Notes: a model not told the origin generated them from the sequence alone. A DNA stretch of 64,000 nucleotides from Phytophthora colocasiae (GCA_018806915.1 JAGKQI010000084.1:310001-374000), one strand, 5' to 3'. Numbered from the stretch's first letter, positions 10,128-22,196 are shown. Translations and numbers: made by a program.

Positions 10128-10318
10128 GTCGGGCCTGGTTCAAGGAAGGCGATGATGTTGAAGTGGTCATTCCAGGTGTCGGTCGTTGTCAATGTCGAAT
10201 TGGTGATGGCGTCGCAGTGGTTTCTCGCGATATCAAGGAGCACCATTCGAATCCGTTTCGTTGGTCATGAGCTTGCTGGAGTTGATCGGTGGAAATTTAC
10301 GTTTATTATCACAGAGGA
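10128..10318 (+). pseudogene. fam2 copy d, fragment 1
   Basis: This fragment matches the central beta-rich part of fam2 ('CRAWFKEGDDVEV', 'GDGVAVVSRDI') up to the segment encoding 'LIGGNLRLLSQR'. About 60 bp after 'RDIKE' is missing compared with 29,160-29,230. It is interrupted at 10,318 by the LINE insertion and resumes at 11,147. Confidence 0.6.
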
Positions 10319-11146
10319 AAAGAAGGAAAATTATTATTTGATTAGCTAGATATGTGGACAACTCTTTGGACTAACTTGCAACGATCTCAAGCTAATTCAA
10401 TAGCTGTAGATACACTGTTCTACCGTTACTGATGGACAACCCAAATTTGGGGCATTCGTTCCGAATGGAGATCAATCGGCAGTTCAAAACCTAACTCTTG
10501 GATCAGTAGCGTGATAGTTTTCCGGTCACAGTTGAGCTCATCCGCATGCTGGTAAATAAACTGATAATGCATCCTGTACAGTATATGACGACTGGATATT
10601 CGCCACATTTGGCAGTAGTGCCTTTGTTTTTCGAAAGTGTATGTCATTCCGAAGTCTCCATGTTGCATGAAAGGCTACGGCATTCTGAACTCTCCATAGG
10701 AGTATCTCTTGTTGATACTTCCTCCAATTTTTGCAAACGTCCTGCGGCTTTGGGAAAAGCAATACTTTCCAAGTCAATTCAGCTCTAAAGAATCGTGACC
10801 AGAATGACCATAGCTGGCGCCAGAGCGGTTGTAAAGCAGGGCACAAGACAAAGCAATGTTCCGTCATCTCTAATGCTTGGCAAGTTGGTCGAACGCACTG
10901 CAGAATTGTTGGACTGAGCGATATCAGGAAGGAGAACCGTGAACCCACGGTTAAATCTCCAAAGAAAAACCGTAGCATTACGTCATGAACCACTGGTAAC
11001 ATGTAGTTCCGCAGTAGCATCAGCAAACTTGCCAGTTCCTGGTGTATCCGACGGGGAGGGCATCCAAGATCTTCCATCGGGTGGTGATTGAGCTGAGATA
11101 CTTGTTGCAAAAGCTTAGTCCAGTCTTGAGAACGTAGGAAGGGGAT
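10319..11146 (-). mobile_element. LINE insertion, 5'-truncated, minus strand
   Basis: This 828-bp insert lies between two copies of TTTATTATCACAGAGGA (10,302-10,318 and 11,147-11,163), a 17-bp target-site duplication in fam2 copy d. The minus-strand frame (about 11,120 to 10,538) encodes the same zinc-binding LINE tail as 960-1585. The element's 3' end, read on the minus strand, is ...TTTTCCTTCTTT with no poly(A). 5' truncation and a long duplication are typical of target-primed reverse transcription. Confidence 0.8.
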
Positions 11147-11488
11147 TTTATTATCACAGAGGATACCTCCGAACAGCAGTGACCGAACTCTTGAACTGGA
11201 ATCTCTCACGACTTACAATCTCGATGTGGTTGTCTCGATTCATAATGAGGCTCTGCGTTTGTGGCCAGTCAAGGTGCTGACTATTAAAGATAAAATTTCA
11301 AGTTGGCAGACATCCCAGTGTGTTTACGGAACTTCAGTCTACGGATGGCGCGTGAGCTTGAGAAGCTCACAATAAAAATATGACGAACATGATTTCGGCG
11401 AGACGGAGGTGAAAGACATACAATGGAGATTTTTCTACCTGCTATACAGGAGAAATTGCCGATACAGTCGAAAGTTGTCAGTTTTTGT
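11147..11488 (+). pseudogene. fam2 copy d, fragment 2
   Basis: It continues fam2 copy d after the LINE: LRR-like region ('LTTYNLDVVVSIHNEAL', then 'ADIPVCLRNFS') up to 'LPIQSKV'. Small indels break the frame, and a stretch corresponding to the 'LDLSVLSAVCPN' codons is missing near 11,197. Confidence 0.6.
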
Positions 11489-11640
11489 CAAATGCACATC
11501 CCAAATTCTTAGCGAAGAAGGTGAACGGCTTATAGCATACACTAACCATGCCCACGACTCAGCGCGCACAGACTTAAAATTGATCTCGATTGGAGTCGTG
11601 GTAAATCTCGCGTCACTTTTGTGACCTCTTTTTTGTTTTA
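11489..11640 (-). pseudogene. fam2 fragment in opposite orientation
   Basis: The minus strand encodes the internal fam2 segment 'TTTPIEINFKSVRAESWAW' and 'LVYAISRSPSS'. It abuts the plus-strand fragment ending at 11,488, so the copy was broken by an inversion. Confidence 0.55.
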
Positions 11641-12060
11641 ATTTTGTTAAAGAGATCGTCAAGTGCTCAAATCAGCATCAGGTCAGAATGTTGTTTCATG
11701 TTCGCTCCTTATCTTTAAAAGTGGAGATTCCACGAACTAACATGGGTCACACGTGTTACAACAACCAAAACGGTGGTAAAGACTATTTTTTTTCGCATTT
11801 TCGGTTGAGTCGAGTTAGTCCATCGACTTTTTGTTTCACAGCGAGTAATAGGGTTGTAAGAGCTATCCGAAGTAGGTGATACCGTACAGATTCCTCAAGA
11901 TAACTAATAATTATGTCTCCTGCTCCAGAATCCGCTTTAGTTTCCACCCATCTAGGACGAAGGATTGACGTTTTGTGACTGAAGTCCGTGGTTTGAGAGA
12001 TCGATGACGCCTTTGAGTCCGGAAACGTCGTGAATGTTACTTTCACAAATTTACGGTTCC
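11641..12060. other. upstream region of fam1 copy b
   Basis: No gene is seen. From about 11,810 it is homologous to the 5' flank of fam1 copy a. The expected initiator position near 12,040-12,056 is degenerate (TACTTTCACAAATTTACGG). Confidence 0.5.
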
Positions 12061-13177
12061 ATGGCGACGGATTGGACGTTCCTGAAACCTTGGCGTAATG
12101 CCTTACGTAGTAGTTTGATGAATTCCCTAAGCGGAACATACGTGCAATTTCGATGGCCCCATGGAAGCTTCTCGTCATGCCCACAACACTACCTTGGCTT
12201 CGATGTTGGGTTGGTCGATGGAGATACACAAACTATGAATCGATTGAAAAAGGTTCGGGAAGCAATCGTGTTATTCACAGTCCTTGCGCTAGTGAATAAT
12301 AAGGCATTCTTGGACCAATTTCCGCCGCGTTTCCCGCGACAACATCCGCGTAAATGCTGTCCATCTTGGGTAGTGGGCGTTTACGGAGAGGCTACCGTTC
12401 AACAGCTCGTTTGGGGTCAATTTTGTGCAGATTCAGATCCCTCACCGCAGTTTCAACAGGCGATGCAGAAGTTGAAGGCAATGGGACTGGAAAGTATGAA
12501 CGAGGACAAGAACTATCCGTCCAATTGCGCCGGTATGTGGTGGGAGAGCAGCCTCGATGGCGTTGAAGTGTATGCAGATTTGAACGTCAACACAAGTGAT
12601 ATATTCGATACTGGTCTGCAAAGAGTGTTTATTGCGGCTGTTCCTTTAGTTTTGCTGCTGGACCGCGCTACTCTGCGTGATCTGGAGCATAGCCAAAGTG
12701 TCATTGCTACGGAACAAGCACCAGTGGATATCGAAATTCATTATCGAATTCGTGATTTAACTACGAGTTATTATCGAAATTTGGCGGCAAGCTTACCATG
12801 GAAAGTGGTAAACCCTCTCAAAATATCCGTTATATTCGAAATCACGAGTAACGATGGACTGCCGCAAGACATGATAAACACTGGGATTCTACTGAACCAT
12901 TTCCTCACGTGTCTCCGTCTGAATGGTTGCACTATTAAAATTTCTTGTATGAAAGGTTTCGAAAGCTTTTTTCCTGCGATTGGTTCCGCTGTTGCAGCGC
13001 AATCTGGCGTTTCGCCCCTCAAGTTCGACATCGAGCGTACGGCTTCTGAGTTGTGGCCATGGCTATTGTACACTATCAGCTACTGCTACGCTTAGGGGTG
13101 TGACTTTGACACAAGCCAATCTATTGAGTATTGCAGATGTTGTCCGATGCAATTATCCTCTTACGAGGCAGGAGGAG
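12061..13177 (+). pseudogene. fam1 copy b, 5' part (split by Gypsy-A)
   Basis: ATG 12,061 starts 'MATDWTFLKPWRNALRSS'; an in-frame ATG at 12,034 also exists, but homology supports 12,061. This is the most complete fam1 N-terminal half, open to 13,095. It covers the 'VREAIVLFTVLALVNNKAF' helix, 'LQRVFIAAVPLVLLL' and 'MINTGILLNHFLTCLRL'. An 8-nt deletion near 13,077 relative to copy c then shifts the frame. Homologous sequence continues to 13,177, where Gypsy-A is inserted, and resumes after the 5-bp duplication at 19,133. Confidence 0.65.
13173..13177 (+). repeat. target-site duplication of Gypsy-A, left (AGGAG)
   Basis: AGGAG occurs directly before the left LTR and directly after the right LTR (19,128-19,132). 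The uninterrupted fam1 copy c has this sequence once. Confidence 0.85.
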
Positions 13178-13520
13178 TGTCACGAGATTATTCAAGAACC
13201 TCGTGAGCTAAGGAAGTCAAAGTGTTGCAAGAAACAACTTGTAGCATGTCAACAAGGCTCGAGCAACGGCAATAATCAGAGTGTATGTCAGGAATGCATG
13301 TTAACGGAAAATAGCGGCTAGTGCTAGAGAATGAGCGAGCACGCTCATTCTGGAATCTAAAGAATAAAGTCGACTACTGCTCTGGCCAAGCAGACGTGGG
13401 CTTCAACCCAGGTGACCTCGAGAGGAAATCTCGGGCACTACAAAACTGAATTAAGACTTTCTCTGTACAAGTGCTACCAAACTATCTTCTAGCTCACAAG
13501 TGAGCGAGAAGATTGCGACA
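13178..13520 (+). repeat. Gypsy-A 5' LTR (343 bp)
   Basis: TG...CA ends; same as 18,785-19,127. Internally it has an inverted motif GAGCGAGCACGCTC near 13,332. Confidence 0.9.
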
Positions 13521-13620
13521 TAGTAGAACTTGGTAACGATGCAAGAAAGAAACACCGTGAGAAGGATGTTAAGAAGCGACACAGCTCCGGTGAGGCAACA
13601 GTTGGATTGAAATCTCCGCA

Positions 13621-14836
13621 ATGCCGAGAATGAAAGGATCGATCACCTTGAGACAAGGCTGGACGAAACCCATGATGATCTTAAGGCTTTTAGCACTAAC
13701 ATCAACACAACAATAAACAACATGAGTCGCGAACTTCGAGACGAAATCGCTGCTTTGAACGACACAGTGGTTAATTCGGTACAAGGAATGACAATTAACC
13801 CAAGGTCTTACTCAAGTGCAGCAAATGGCACAAGAAGCGCAGCGTTTGGCTCGTGCCACGCAACAGAACCTTCGTGATGACCAGGCACAACGACAACCCG
13901 TCATACCCGCAGCTACAGCTCCAGTGGGAGCTATCCCGGCTATGAATGACCATCAAGTCGCTGCAGGTGACCGAGCTGGTGGCATCTTCGAGGGACAAAG
14001 AGGATTAAACTTGCGGAAAATGGATGTGAAACCACCGATTTTCCTCGGAGAAATCGATGGAGTGAAACTAAACAGCTTCATCTTTCAATTCGAATCGTAT
14101 TTCCGGCAGAAAGGATACGATTTACTACAACATGATGACTTGCTGACATTCAAATTAAATCAGTGTGTGCAAAAGAATGCTCTGGTCTGGTATCAGAGAT
14201 ACATGACTGATGATTCATCGAGTAAGCTGTGGAGTGCGATGAAGTTGAATATGGCAATGGAATTTATGGAGCCCAACTTTATGGAAAAAAGTCGGAATCG
14301 TTTGCTGACTATCAAACAGACTGGTGGATATACCGGGTATGTAGGCAAATTTCGAGAGCTTAACCGCATCGTGCAGGTAGATTCTCTCACGGCAATGAAT
14401 GTGTTTCTCAACGGATTATCGGACGTGAACATGAAACGAGAAATACTGCGAAGCCGGTAGATTTGAACTCGGCAATTCAAGAAGGGTTTCTTGAGTGGGA
14501 ACCAAAGAAAAGACAGCAGGGAATAAACCGACGGAAAACAAGTTCAAAGGCAGAAATGGAGGAAACAATTCGATGCCGAATCGACAATCAAATCCAACTG
14601 CACCTGCAGCTCGTAAAGCCGGATTTGGAGGCCGTGGTGGATTTAATTCGGCTAAGACAGAGAAGAATTGCAGTCATTGCGGCCGTGGACCACATCGAGT
14701 TGAAGATTGCTGGTTCAAACACCCGGAAAAGCGCCCCACAACCAGCAACCTGAACAAGAAAATATTCGCGATGCTGGAACGACTAGTAGTGGCGGAGAAT
14801 CAGTCACAAAGTGAAGAAGAGCAGTTAAACGAGTAA
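13621..14836 (+). pseudogene. gag: Gypsy-A gag, frameshifted
   Basis: This is a nucleocapsid/capsid precursor. A helical, coiled-coil-like N-terminus reads in one frame ('IDHLETRLDE', 'LRDEIAALND') to about 13,800. The frame then shifts into 13,816-14,460, which carries the retrotransposon-gag core ('FIFQFESYFRQKGYD', 'ALVWYQRYM'). A further shift near 14,455 leads to 14,495-14,836 with one CCHC knuckle (C-x2-C-x4-H-x4-C, 'CSHCGRGPHRVEDC'). A stop at 14,834-14,836 separates gag from pol, which is in the same frame 9 bp downstream. The exact start is uncertain. Confidence 0.7.
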
Positions 14837-14845
14837 GCCCGCTCG

Positions 14846-17800
14846 ATGTTGGAGCGATTAAGTGGGCATACTCGGAAGCTCAGTCGTCTAAAGACTCAGG
14901 AAAGTTCCGACAATTTCTGCGATCAGACAAAATCGACTGAAGTCTGTGACGACATTCACAATGTACATCTCCAAATTGAAAACAATAAAAAAGAATTGAC
15001 GATGTTCGTGGCAGTGCAGAATCAAGTGGAGAAAGTGGAGAAAGTGGATTTTTCCGACACTCTTACTTCTCTAAATACTCCAAATCATTCTAGCGACTTG
15101 GAAAGTGATTATTACTGCTTATTGCATACTAACAGTACCGTGCAATGCACTCGAGATGATTTATTCGTGACAAACTCGAATTTTATCGATAGTGGTGCTA
15201 CGATTAATACTGTGAGTCCTGCTTTCTGTCAGCGAGCAGGATTGGAAAACAAAATTGAAGACCATGGAGTAGATATTCCGATTACTTTAGCAAACAAACA
15301 AGAGATGAAGATTAGGAAGAGGACTTTGCGGATGAACTTGTACATTGATTCTTTTCCGACGTACGTGGATGACTTTTTGGTACTTCCAGTGCCTGAAGAA
15401 CAGGATTTACTTCTTGGTATGCCGTGGCTCAAGGCTACCAACCCAGACATTGATTGGATTAACGAGACTGTCAAGCCTCGTCCTGGATTTGAGCCAAACA
15501 GCAGTCCGAAGAAGCGGCAGGGAAGTAAGAAGAAAACAATAAAACCGAAGACAACGACGATCCCGTCTCAGCCGGCGACTCGAGTCGGAGGGAAACGTGT
15601 TGCAGTGGGGGAAAATTCAACCCGGGGACGAAGTAGATATTTCCAACATGGATATTTCTCGGTTACGAGTGGGGAAACAAAATACATAACACGCAAACAG
15701 TTCAAAAGACTTATGCGAAAGCCCCAAGACATTGAGTGCGTGTTTGTTGTGAGACCAGTTATCGAGAAAGAGCAAACGGAAACGGCAAAGGCATTGACAA
15801 CTGTGGAGGACTATAAAGGACATCCTATATACTCCGTGTTAGAGCGCCATAAAGAAGTTTTCAGGCAGAAACTCCCAAAACGATTACCTCCTCGGAGCCA
15901 TGGAGTACATAAGATGGAAGTTGATACGAAAGAACCCATTTTCAGGCAACAATGGCGACAATCACCAGCCCAGGAGCAGGAAATTCGAGCTTGGGTCGAT
16001 GAAATGTTGAAAGCTGGATTGATCAGGCCATCTTCTTCTCCACATGGGGCTCCTACATTTTGCGTCAAGAAACCTGTAGGTTGGCGAATTGTACATGATT
16101 ATAGGGCGATGAATAACCACACAGTTCGACGGACGTTGCCAATGCCGCGAAAGGATTGTATTTTCGAGCGCATGCAGGGAGCTTATTGGTATAGCTGCAT
16201 GGATCTACTGGAGTGGATATTATCAGTTTCGGATGGAAGATTCGATATAAAGTACACTGCATTTCAAACCGCGGATGGCTCCTTTGAATATTTAGTGATA
16301 CCGATGGGGTTGTCTAATGCGCCAGCGACTTTCAACGCAGGAATACGCAAATTACTTAGTGATCTGGCTGATTTCTGTCTTTCGTACTTTGATGACATTT
16401 ATGTGTTCACTAGAGCGAAGGATCTCGATTCTCACCTCGAAGCGTTGGATAAGGTGCTGGAACGGCTGGAGAAAAATGACTTTTTCGTGAAGTTGAGCAA
16501 ATGTGTGTTCTGTTCTCCGGAGATTCCGTGTCTTGGTGATTATATCGGTAGGGATGGAGTAAGAATCGACCCGAAGAAAGTAGAAGTCCTACAAACGTGG
16601 CCCCTACCAAAGACAAAGAGTGAACTGCAATCTTTCTTGGGGACAGCCACATACGTGCAGCGCTTTTGCGACGGATTTGCTAAGGATGCGGGTCCACTGT
16701 TTGAGATGTTGAAAGCGAAGGATACTCCAAAGTCTAAGAAGAAATTGGATTGGAGCCAGGAGCAAATTCAGCACTTTGAGAGCCTGAAGCAACGGATTTC
16801 AAGCACACCCGTGTTAGCTGTAGCAGATTTCAATAAACCTTTCTTCCTCAGGATGGACGCGAGCGACTTTGCGATTGGAGGCGTCCTTTACCAGATAGAA
16901 GAAAGAGGGCGACCTGTAGCATTTCAAGGCCGCAAATATAAAGGAGCAGAGAAGAATTACTCGATCCGGGAGAAAGAATTGCTTGCTATTTTGTTCAACC
17001 TTCGAGTATGGCGAGTTTACCTGCTGGATAAACCGTTTGTCGTCGAGACTGACCATAAATCACTTGAGAGTGTATTCGCGCAGAAGAGTATTTCGCGGCG
17101 AATAGCACGATGGTATGACGAGCTCAGTGAATATCCGGTGACGTTTAAGTACATACCTGGAGGACATAACACCGTGGCTGATGGTATCTCGAGACGAGCT
17201 GACTTTCGTGATGAACAAACACTAGAGAAAGTTGTGGCGGCAAGCATCATTAGGGAAAACGTGGAGATCGGTCTCTCGGCTGTCGTCAAAGAAGCAATTT
17301 CGAGATACGACGAAGACCCGCAGACACAGGCCATCCGACAAGCTCTGTTAGGTGAAGCACCAGACAATGCACCTCGAATTCGACATTTTCATCGATATAC
17401 ACTTGAAGAAAACAAACTGATCTACACAGGACCTAACGATGTGGTACCTCGGCTTGTAATTCCGGTTGTTGAGGATCTGATAAACGGAATTTTGTTCGAG
17501 TTTCACGATGTGGAATGTTACGGGCATCCTGGTATTGAACGAACACTACGACTGGTAGAACAACATTACTATTGGCGACACATGCCGAGGAGTGTTAGAG
17601 CCTACGTGAAATCGTGTGAGACCTGCCAAAGAACAAAAGCAAGGAATGCGAAGCCACCAGGGCTACTCCAAAGCCAACCGATTCCTCATGGACGATGGAC
17701 GCATGTAGCAATGGACTTTATCGTTGCACTACAACACACTCGAAGAATGACTCGATACTCGTGGTCGTGGACCAGCTGACAAAGCGAGCACATTTTGTCG

Positions 17801-18775
17801 CGTGCAATAGTAGGGTGAAGGCAAAGGAAGTCGCGGAGATCTACCGAGACCACATATTCGTTTTGCATGGTGTTCCTGCGGAAATCCTTTCCGACCGAGA
17901 CCCCAAATTTACGGCAACTGTATGGAGAACGTTGTGCGAAATGTTGGGAACCAGACAAAAGCTGACAAGCGCTTTTCGTCATCAGGCAAATGGAATAACT
18001 GAGAGGCTAAATCAGACGATTGAAAATTATTTACGAGCATTTTCAAACGGAGCATCTACTGACTGGGATTCCTATCTCTAGCTGAATTCGCGTACAACTC
18101 GAGATACCAGCAGTCTATTAAGATGGCACCGTTCGAAGCTGACTTAGGCTATTTGCCTTCAACACCAGCAACACTTTTAAGCCAACCTCAAGCGAAGGAG
18201 AAAGAGAGCCAACGCCAAGCTACAGGGAAGACGTTCCTTGAGCTTCAGGCCGATCGACTCGCTACCGTTCGACGTGAGTTGCAGAAGGCGTCCGATCGAA
18301 TGAGCACGTACTATGACAAGAACAGAGCGGAGCAAACATTCGAAGTCGGGGAGGAAGTGTTGCTGTCGACTGAAAACCTAGCGAACTACCATGCTGGCAC
18401 CACAAAAGCAAAGCTGGGAGCTCGATGGATTGGGCCATATCGCATTGAGAAGCGACTTGGTCATGACTATTACGAACTACGACTACCGAAAGGTGTGAAG
18501 TTCCACCCTGTGTTCCATACCAGCTATCTGAAGCCATACATTAGCAGCAAGAAAAGGGAGCAGAAAACATTTAAGGTACTTCTTCCTGACAACACTGAGG
18601 GTGAGCTGGTGGAAGACATTGAGGGCTACAAATGTGTTAAGGGCAAGGACATGTACAAGGTTAAATGGCTCGACAGGCTAAACGTACTTGGGAACCTCTC
18701 GAGAATTTGAAGTATGTGGGCGACTTGATCACTCGATACCACAAACAGGCAAAATCTACGGAGGCTTTCTCTTAG
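14846..18775 (+). pseudogene. pol: Gypsy-A pol (PR-RT-RH-IN-chromodomain), frameshifted
   Basis: The first frame (14,846-17,779) holds an aspartic protease with 'FIDSGAT' (Asp at 15,188), RT with 'SYFDDIYVF' (YFDD at 16,385-16,396, in place of the usual Y-x-D-D with V, L or I), and RNase H starting 'LRMDASDFAIGG'. The integrase zinc module follows (H-x-H around 'YGHPGIERT', then 'CETCQ'). One frameshift near 17,745 leads to the catalytic core (D in 'MDFIV', D in 'SDRDPKF', E in 'ITERLNQ'). A second near 18,085 leads to the C-terminal frame. The tail from about 18,605 ('VEDIEGYKCVKGKDMYKVKW', then W-E-P after another shift) is a chromodomain, which in chromoviruses guides integration to particular chromatin. 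Confidence 0.8.
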
Positions 18776-18784
18776 CGGACGGCA

Positions 18785-19127
18785 TGTCACGAGATTATTC
18801 AAGAACCTCGTGAGCTAAGGAAGTCAAAGTGTTGCAAGAAACAACTTGTAGCATGTCAACAAGGCTCGAGCAACGGCAATAATCAGAGTGTATGTCAGGA
18901 ATGCATGTTAACGGAAAATAGCGGCTAGTGCTAGAGAATGAGCGAGCACGCTCATTCTGGAATCTAAAGAATAAAGTCGACTACTGCTCTGGCCAAGCAG
19001 ACGTGGGCTTCAACCCAGGTGACCTCGAGAGGAAATCTCGGGCACTACAAAACTGAATTAAGACTTTCTCTGTACAAGTGCTACCAAACTATCTTCTAGC
19101 TCACAAGTGAGCGAGAAGATTGCGACA
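18785..19127 (+). repeat. Gypsy-A 3' LTR (343 bp)
   Basis: No difference from the 5' LTR is visible. It is followed by AGGAG and then fam1 sequence. Confidence 0.9.
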
Positions 19128-19966
19128 AGGAGCTTCAGCCAAGAACTTACAATACTTGTGAATTCGGATTTGTGGATATTGCCAAAGGCATAACTGTATG
19201 GCCAATCGATACTGTAGGTGGCGAAATCGCAGCATTTGAGATGCCGAGTTCTACCCGCTGTCGAGCCTGGTTTAAGGGGGGAGATCAGGTGGAAGTTGTC
19301 GTTCCAGGCTTCGGTCGTTGTCGAACTAGAGTTGGAAATGGCGTTTCCGAAGTTTCTCGAGATTTGGTGGAGCAGAACGTACCAACTTTGAGCAAACTTT
19401 CCTTGAGATTTGCGTCAATTGATTCCGTTTCTTCGGCGGTTAAGTTGCTAGAGTTGGTTGGTCGAAATCTTCGCTCATTAACAATGGATGCACCGATGTG
19501 CAGCAACAGCACGACTCTTGATCTGAGTGTCTTGTCTGGAATATGCCCGAACCTCCAATATCTGGAAATCCATAGTTTTGCTGTAGTTGTCACGGCTCAC
19601 AATGAATCGCTGGGTCGCTGGCCAATCGTGGAGTTGACAGTCGGAAGTAATCGGAAATTGTCGGATTTCACATTGTGTCTACGGAATCGCAGCCTCCGGA
19701 TGGCTCGTGAGCTTACTCGTCTCGACTTCTATAATGTGCATTGTGAAGAGAGGGAAATCCAAGAATTTACTTCGCATGATGGAGATTTTCTCTGTGTTAC
19801 GAAGGAGAAATTTCCGATTCAGTCGAAAGCTGCATTGATCAGCGTCATTAACTACGTGCACTACTCGAAGCCGATTTTTCATCGACTACCTGCTGATGTT
19901 TTATGTATAATTTTTGTTTTCGCTTCGACCCCTGCCCGACGATCAGTGCGTGTTAGACGAGGATGA
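19128..19966 (+). pseudogene. fam1 copy b, 3' part
   Basis: After the duplicated AGGAG the fam1 reading frame resumes ('NTCEFGFVDIAKGITVW') and stays open to the TGA at 19,966. It carries the beta-rich 'GDQVEVVVPGFGRC' segment, the LRR-like 'LDLSVLSGICPNLQYLEI' region, 'DFTLCLRNRSLRMAREL', and the terminal F-box-like 'LPADVLCIIFVFAS'. The same sequence lies inverted at 49,735-50,580. The gene is dead because of Gypsy-A and the 8-nt deletion. Confidence 0.65.
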
Positions 19967-20627
19967 CAGTGTAGAAGGAGAAGTCGTGCGATGAAATTTC
20001 ACAAGACTGGTGATTCTGCTTTTGCTTTTCCATTAGCATTGAAAGAGTTTAACAAAGGTTTTTCGCTTGTGATAGTGAATCATATTTCCGTCTTCCTATA
20101 TTTCGCTCGTAATGTACAGTAAACGATGAGTTGTTTTTTAAGTGCATTTGATGGCACCCGATCATTGCGACTTAAATCGTCTTTCGACGGACGCGCAGCA
20201 CGTCATGGTCCATCGAAACCCTGGAGACGTATAGCACGTATGAACTCTCGATGCAGATTTACTATCTATTATAGGTAACTCAGTGTAGTCATATTTCTTT
20301 TGGTTCATGAATGACTCTCCATCTTTTTCATATATTTTTATGGAGAGAAACATAATTCGCTTCAAATTGTAGTAATCGATTATCCGCAGCAGAGATCACA
20401 CAAATTAGATACACACTGCTTCAAATCTCGTCACCTAAGAAACGCATTGGGAACTGTATTTCTCTTTCATTATCTTCTCTGATTCCTTTTCTTCACTGGC
20501 CTCTCATATGGATACTGTGGCTTCGAACGCTAACAGATCTTTTAGCTGGAGTTGCAGCAAAGATAGAGATAATCACTAACAAGGCGGTGAATTGCTTTCA
20601 TGTAGTGGGCTCCGTTGACAACGCTAA
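19967..20627. other. intergenic, fam1 to fam3, duplicated at 49,074-49,734
   Basis: No gene is supported. The segment is AT-richer than its flanks and is the reverse complement of 49,074-49,734 with almost no differences by eye. A 67-codon minus-strand frame at 20,162-20,365 occurs in both copies, but only because the DNA is nearly identical; it has no recognisable features. Confidence 0.55.
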
Positions 20628-21371
20628 CTAGTGCAGCTTTCGACTGTAGAGAGAATTTCTCGCATCTCCATCGTGCATCCGTAGTTTTATGACCTCACTT
20701 TCGTCATATTCTGCTTCGTAAAATTCCAGTCTGAGGTCCTCCAGCTCACGTGCCATGAGTAGCTTGGGATTCCGTAAGCACAATGTGAGGTCTGTTAACT
20801 TTCTACTTTCTTTGACCAAAAATTTCCGGGTTGACCACAAACGCAGAGACTCAATGTAACGGGTTGCGAGGGATTCAAGGTTTGGGCATACAGCAGACGT
20901 CCACATCAATACCACCACGTGCATTTCCAACTCATCCCATTTAAAAAGTGTAAATTCTGTTTTTCTTCCCATCCCATTGCCTTTTAACCTTTGTCGCACG
21001 ATGGTTTCCTGAGTAACTCGTGCAACCTGCTCCAGGTATTTGCTGGTCGGAAACTATTCCACAGACGTATATATTCCATTTCTGGATAGTTGTGAAATTA
21101 GCTCCGCAAACGCATTGCTGTCCACCACCGCAAGGATTGTGAATAACTCGATTGCGTCTCGGGTCAGTTTCAGTTTTATCTTCTAGATGAAGAAGTAAAT
21201 GATTTCATTTTGTGGGTACAATGGGGTGGGAAGATGCCAATCGAACACCACTTCCATTTCACATTCAGAAGCTGTCGGTTTACTTGGGATAAAACAAGTG
21301 CGTAAGGCAGCATACCAATGATTGAGGAACATCCAGACGGTCATTCTAGAGAAAATTGCGGAATGAAGCAT
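20628..21371 (-). pseudogene. fam3 copy b, internally deleted
   Basis: On the minus strand, a family N-terminus ('MTVWMFLNHWYAAL', about 21,350) is followed after a stop by 'DAIELFTILAVVDS'. It then joins, near 20,915, directly to the LRR-like second half ('SAVCPNLESLATRYIESLRL', 'DLTLCLRNPKLLMAREL') and ends at 20,628. The middle third present in fam1 and fam2 is missing, as in the inverted copy at 48,360-49,073, so the deletion predates the duplication. Confidence 0.55.
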
Positions 21372-21483
21372 TTTGCTAGATGTTGACCCTCAAATTAGGA
21401 AGAAATCGTTGTTTCTTGAGTGATGGATAGAATCCTCTCGTTTAAATGATAGATTTTATCCGAAAGTTTCCACTCCACACGGT

Positions 21484-21502
21484 TGCCATTTCCAGGTTTC
21501 CT
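21484..21502 (+). promoter_or_regulatory. initiator-like element, fam2 copy b
   Basis: TGCCATTTCCAGGTTTCC lies just before the ATG at 21,508. It has the CATTTCC and TTTCC halves of the oomycete initiator pattern. The mirror copy lies at about 48,203-48,221. Confidence 0.4.
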
Positions 21503-21507
21503 CCGTA

Positions 21508-21686
21508 ATGGCTACCGATTGGACATTCCTAGAGCCGTGGCGTGATGCCTTGTCTGATCGTATTATCCGAGGAGGGTCTCCAAGTTCAGCGAGTGGAATG
21601 CAAGTGTTCTTTTGGTGGCCGTATCTAGGCCACCCACATCACCAAGAAACCCTTATGCTTCACTTGGAAGAAGGGAATCCACAGAA
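21508..21686 (+). pseudogene. fam2 copy b, 5' part (split by Gypsy-B)
   Basis: ATG 21,508 starts 'MATDWTFLEPWRDALSD', matching the inverted copy c at 48,197. The frame is open up to the insertion, which falls within 'GNPQNVSQLNQ'. It resumes at 28,015 after the CAGAA duplication. Confidence 0.65.
21682..21686 (+). repeat. target-site duplication of Gypsy-B, left (CAGAA)
   Basis: CAGAA precedes the left LTR and recurs at 28,015-28,019. The empty site on the inverted arm (near 48,020) has it once. Confidence 0.85.
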
Positions 21687-22196
21687 TGTGACGGAATGCT
21701 GTCGATAGCACTCCGTCGGCATTGAAGTGCAAGTTGATGCACTGTAGTGCAATCTACATATCTCTACATGTACCCACTTTGTGATTGGCTAAAACTAGAT
21801 TCTGGTATTATGCCATTGTGGTTTACGCCATTCAGCTGAGACATTGAGAGAGTCTCATTGGCTGAAATTCGAGAAGGTTCTCGAAGCTTGATTATGGGAC
21901 GCCCAGGAGTCAAGTCAACATTGCTACGTGGAAGTTTATAGGAAAATCATTGGTAGATAGCCAAATCAGAAGATAGGAAAAGATAGGCTCTAGGATACAC
22001 TCTACTGGATTTTTGAGAGAGCTCTGTGAGCCACCAGTTAGCTTAGGACCGTAAGAGCCTTCCTCATTTCAATTCACTTTTCAATTTACCAACAACCTCT
22101 CAGTGGCCCATCAACTGGTCACGCCTCCCTGGGTCTTCGCTCCGCCGTCCAAGTCCGGCCTCCGCTTCCTCGCCCCCGCGCGCTTACTGTGTTACA
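21687..22196 (+). repeat. Gypsy-B 5' LTR (510 bp)
   Basis: TG...CA ends; same as 27,505-28,014. Confidence 0.9.

Larger units (their letters stand above)
13178..19127 (+). mobile_element. Gypsy-A: complete chromodomain Ty3/gypsy LTR retrotransposon
   Basis: This 5950-bp element has two 343-bp LTRs (TGTCAC...GCGACA) that appear identical by eye. It lies between AGGAG duplications and interrupts fam1 copy b. Order: LTR, gag with a CCHC knuckle, protease, RT, RNase H, integrase, chromodomain, LTR; RT before integrase defines gypsy. Coding frames contain several single-base breaks, so the copy is not autonomous as written. Identical LTRs suggest a recent insertion, so the breaks are either old defects carried by a parent, very recent changes, or read errors. 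Confidence 0.9.

Noticed and set aside
20162..20365. 67-codon frame present in both arms of the inverted duplication (also 49,336-49,539)
   Set aside because: Its conservation only reflects near-identical DNA. There is no start context, domain or codon signal.
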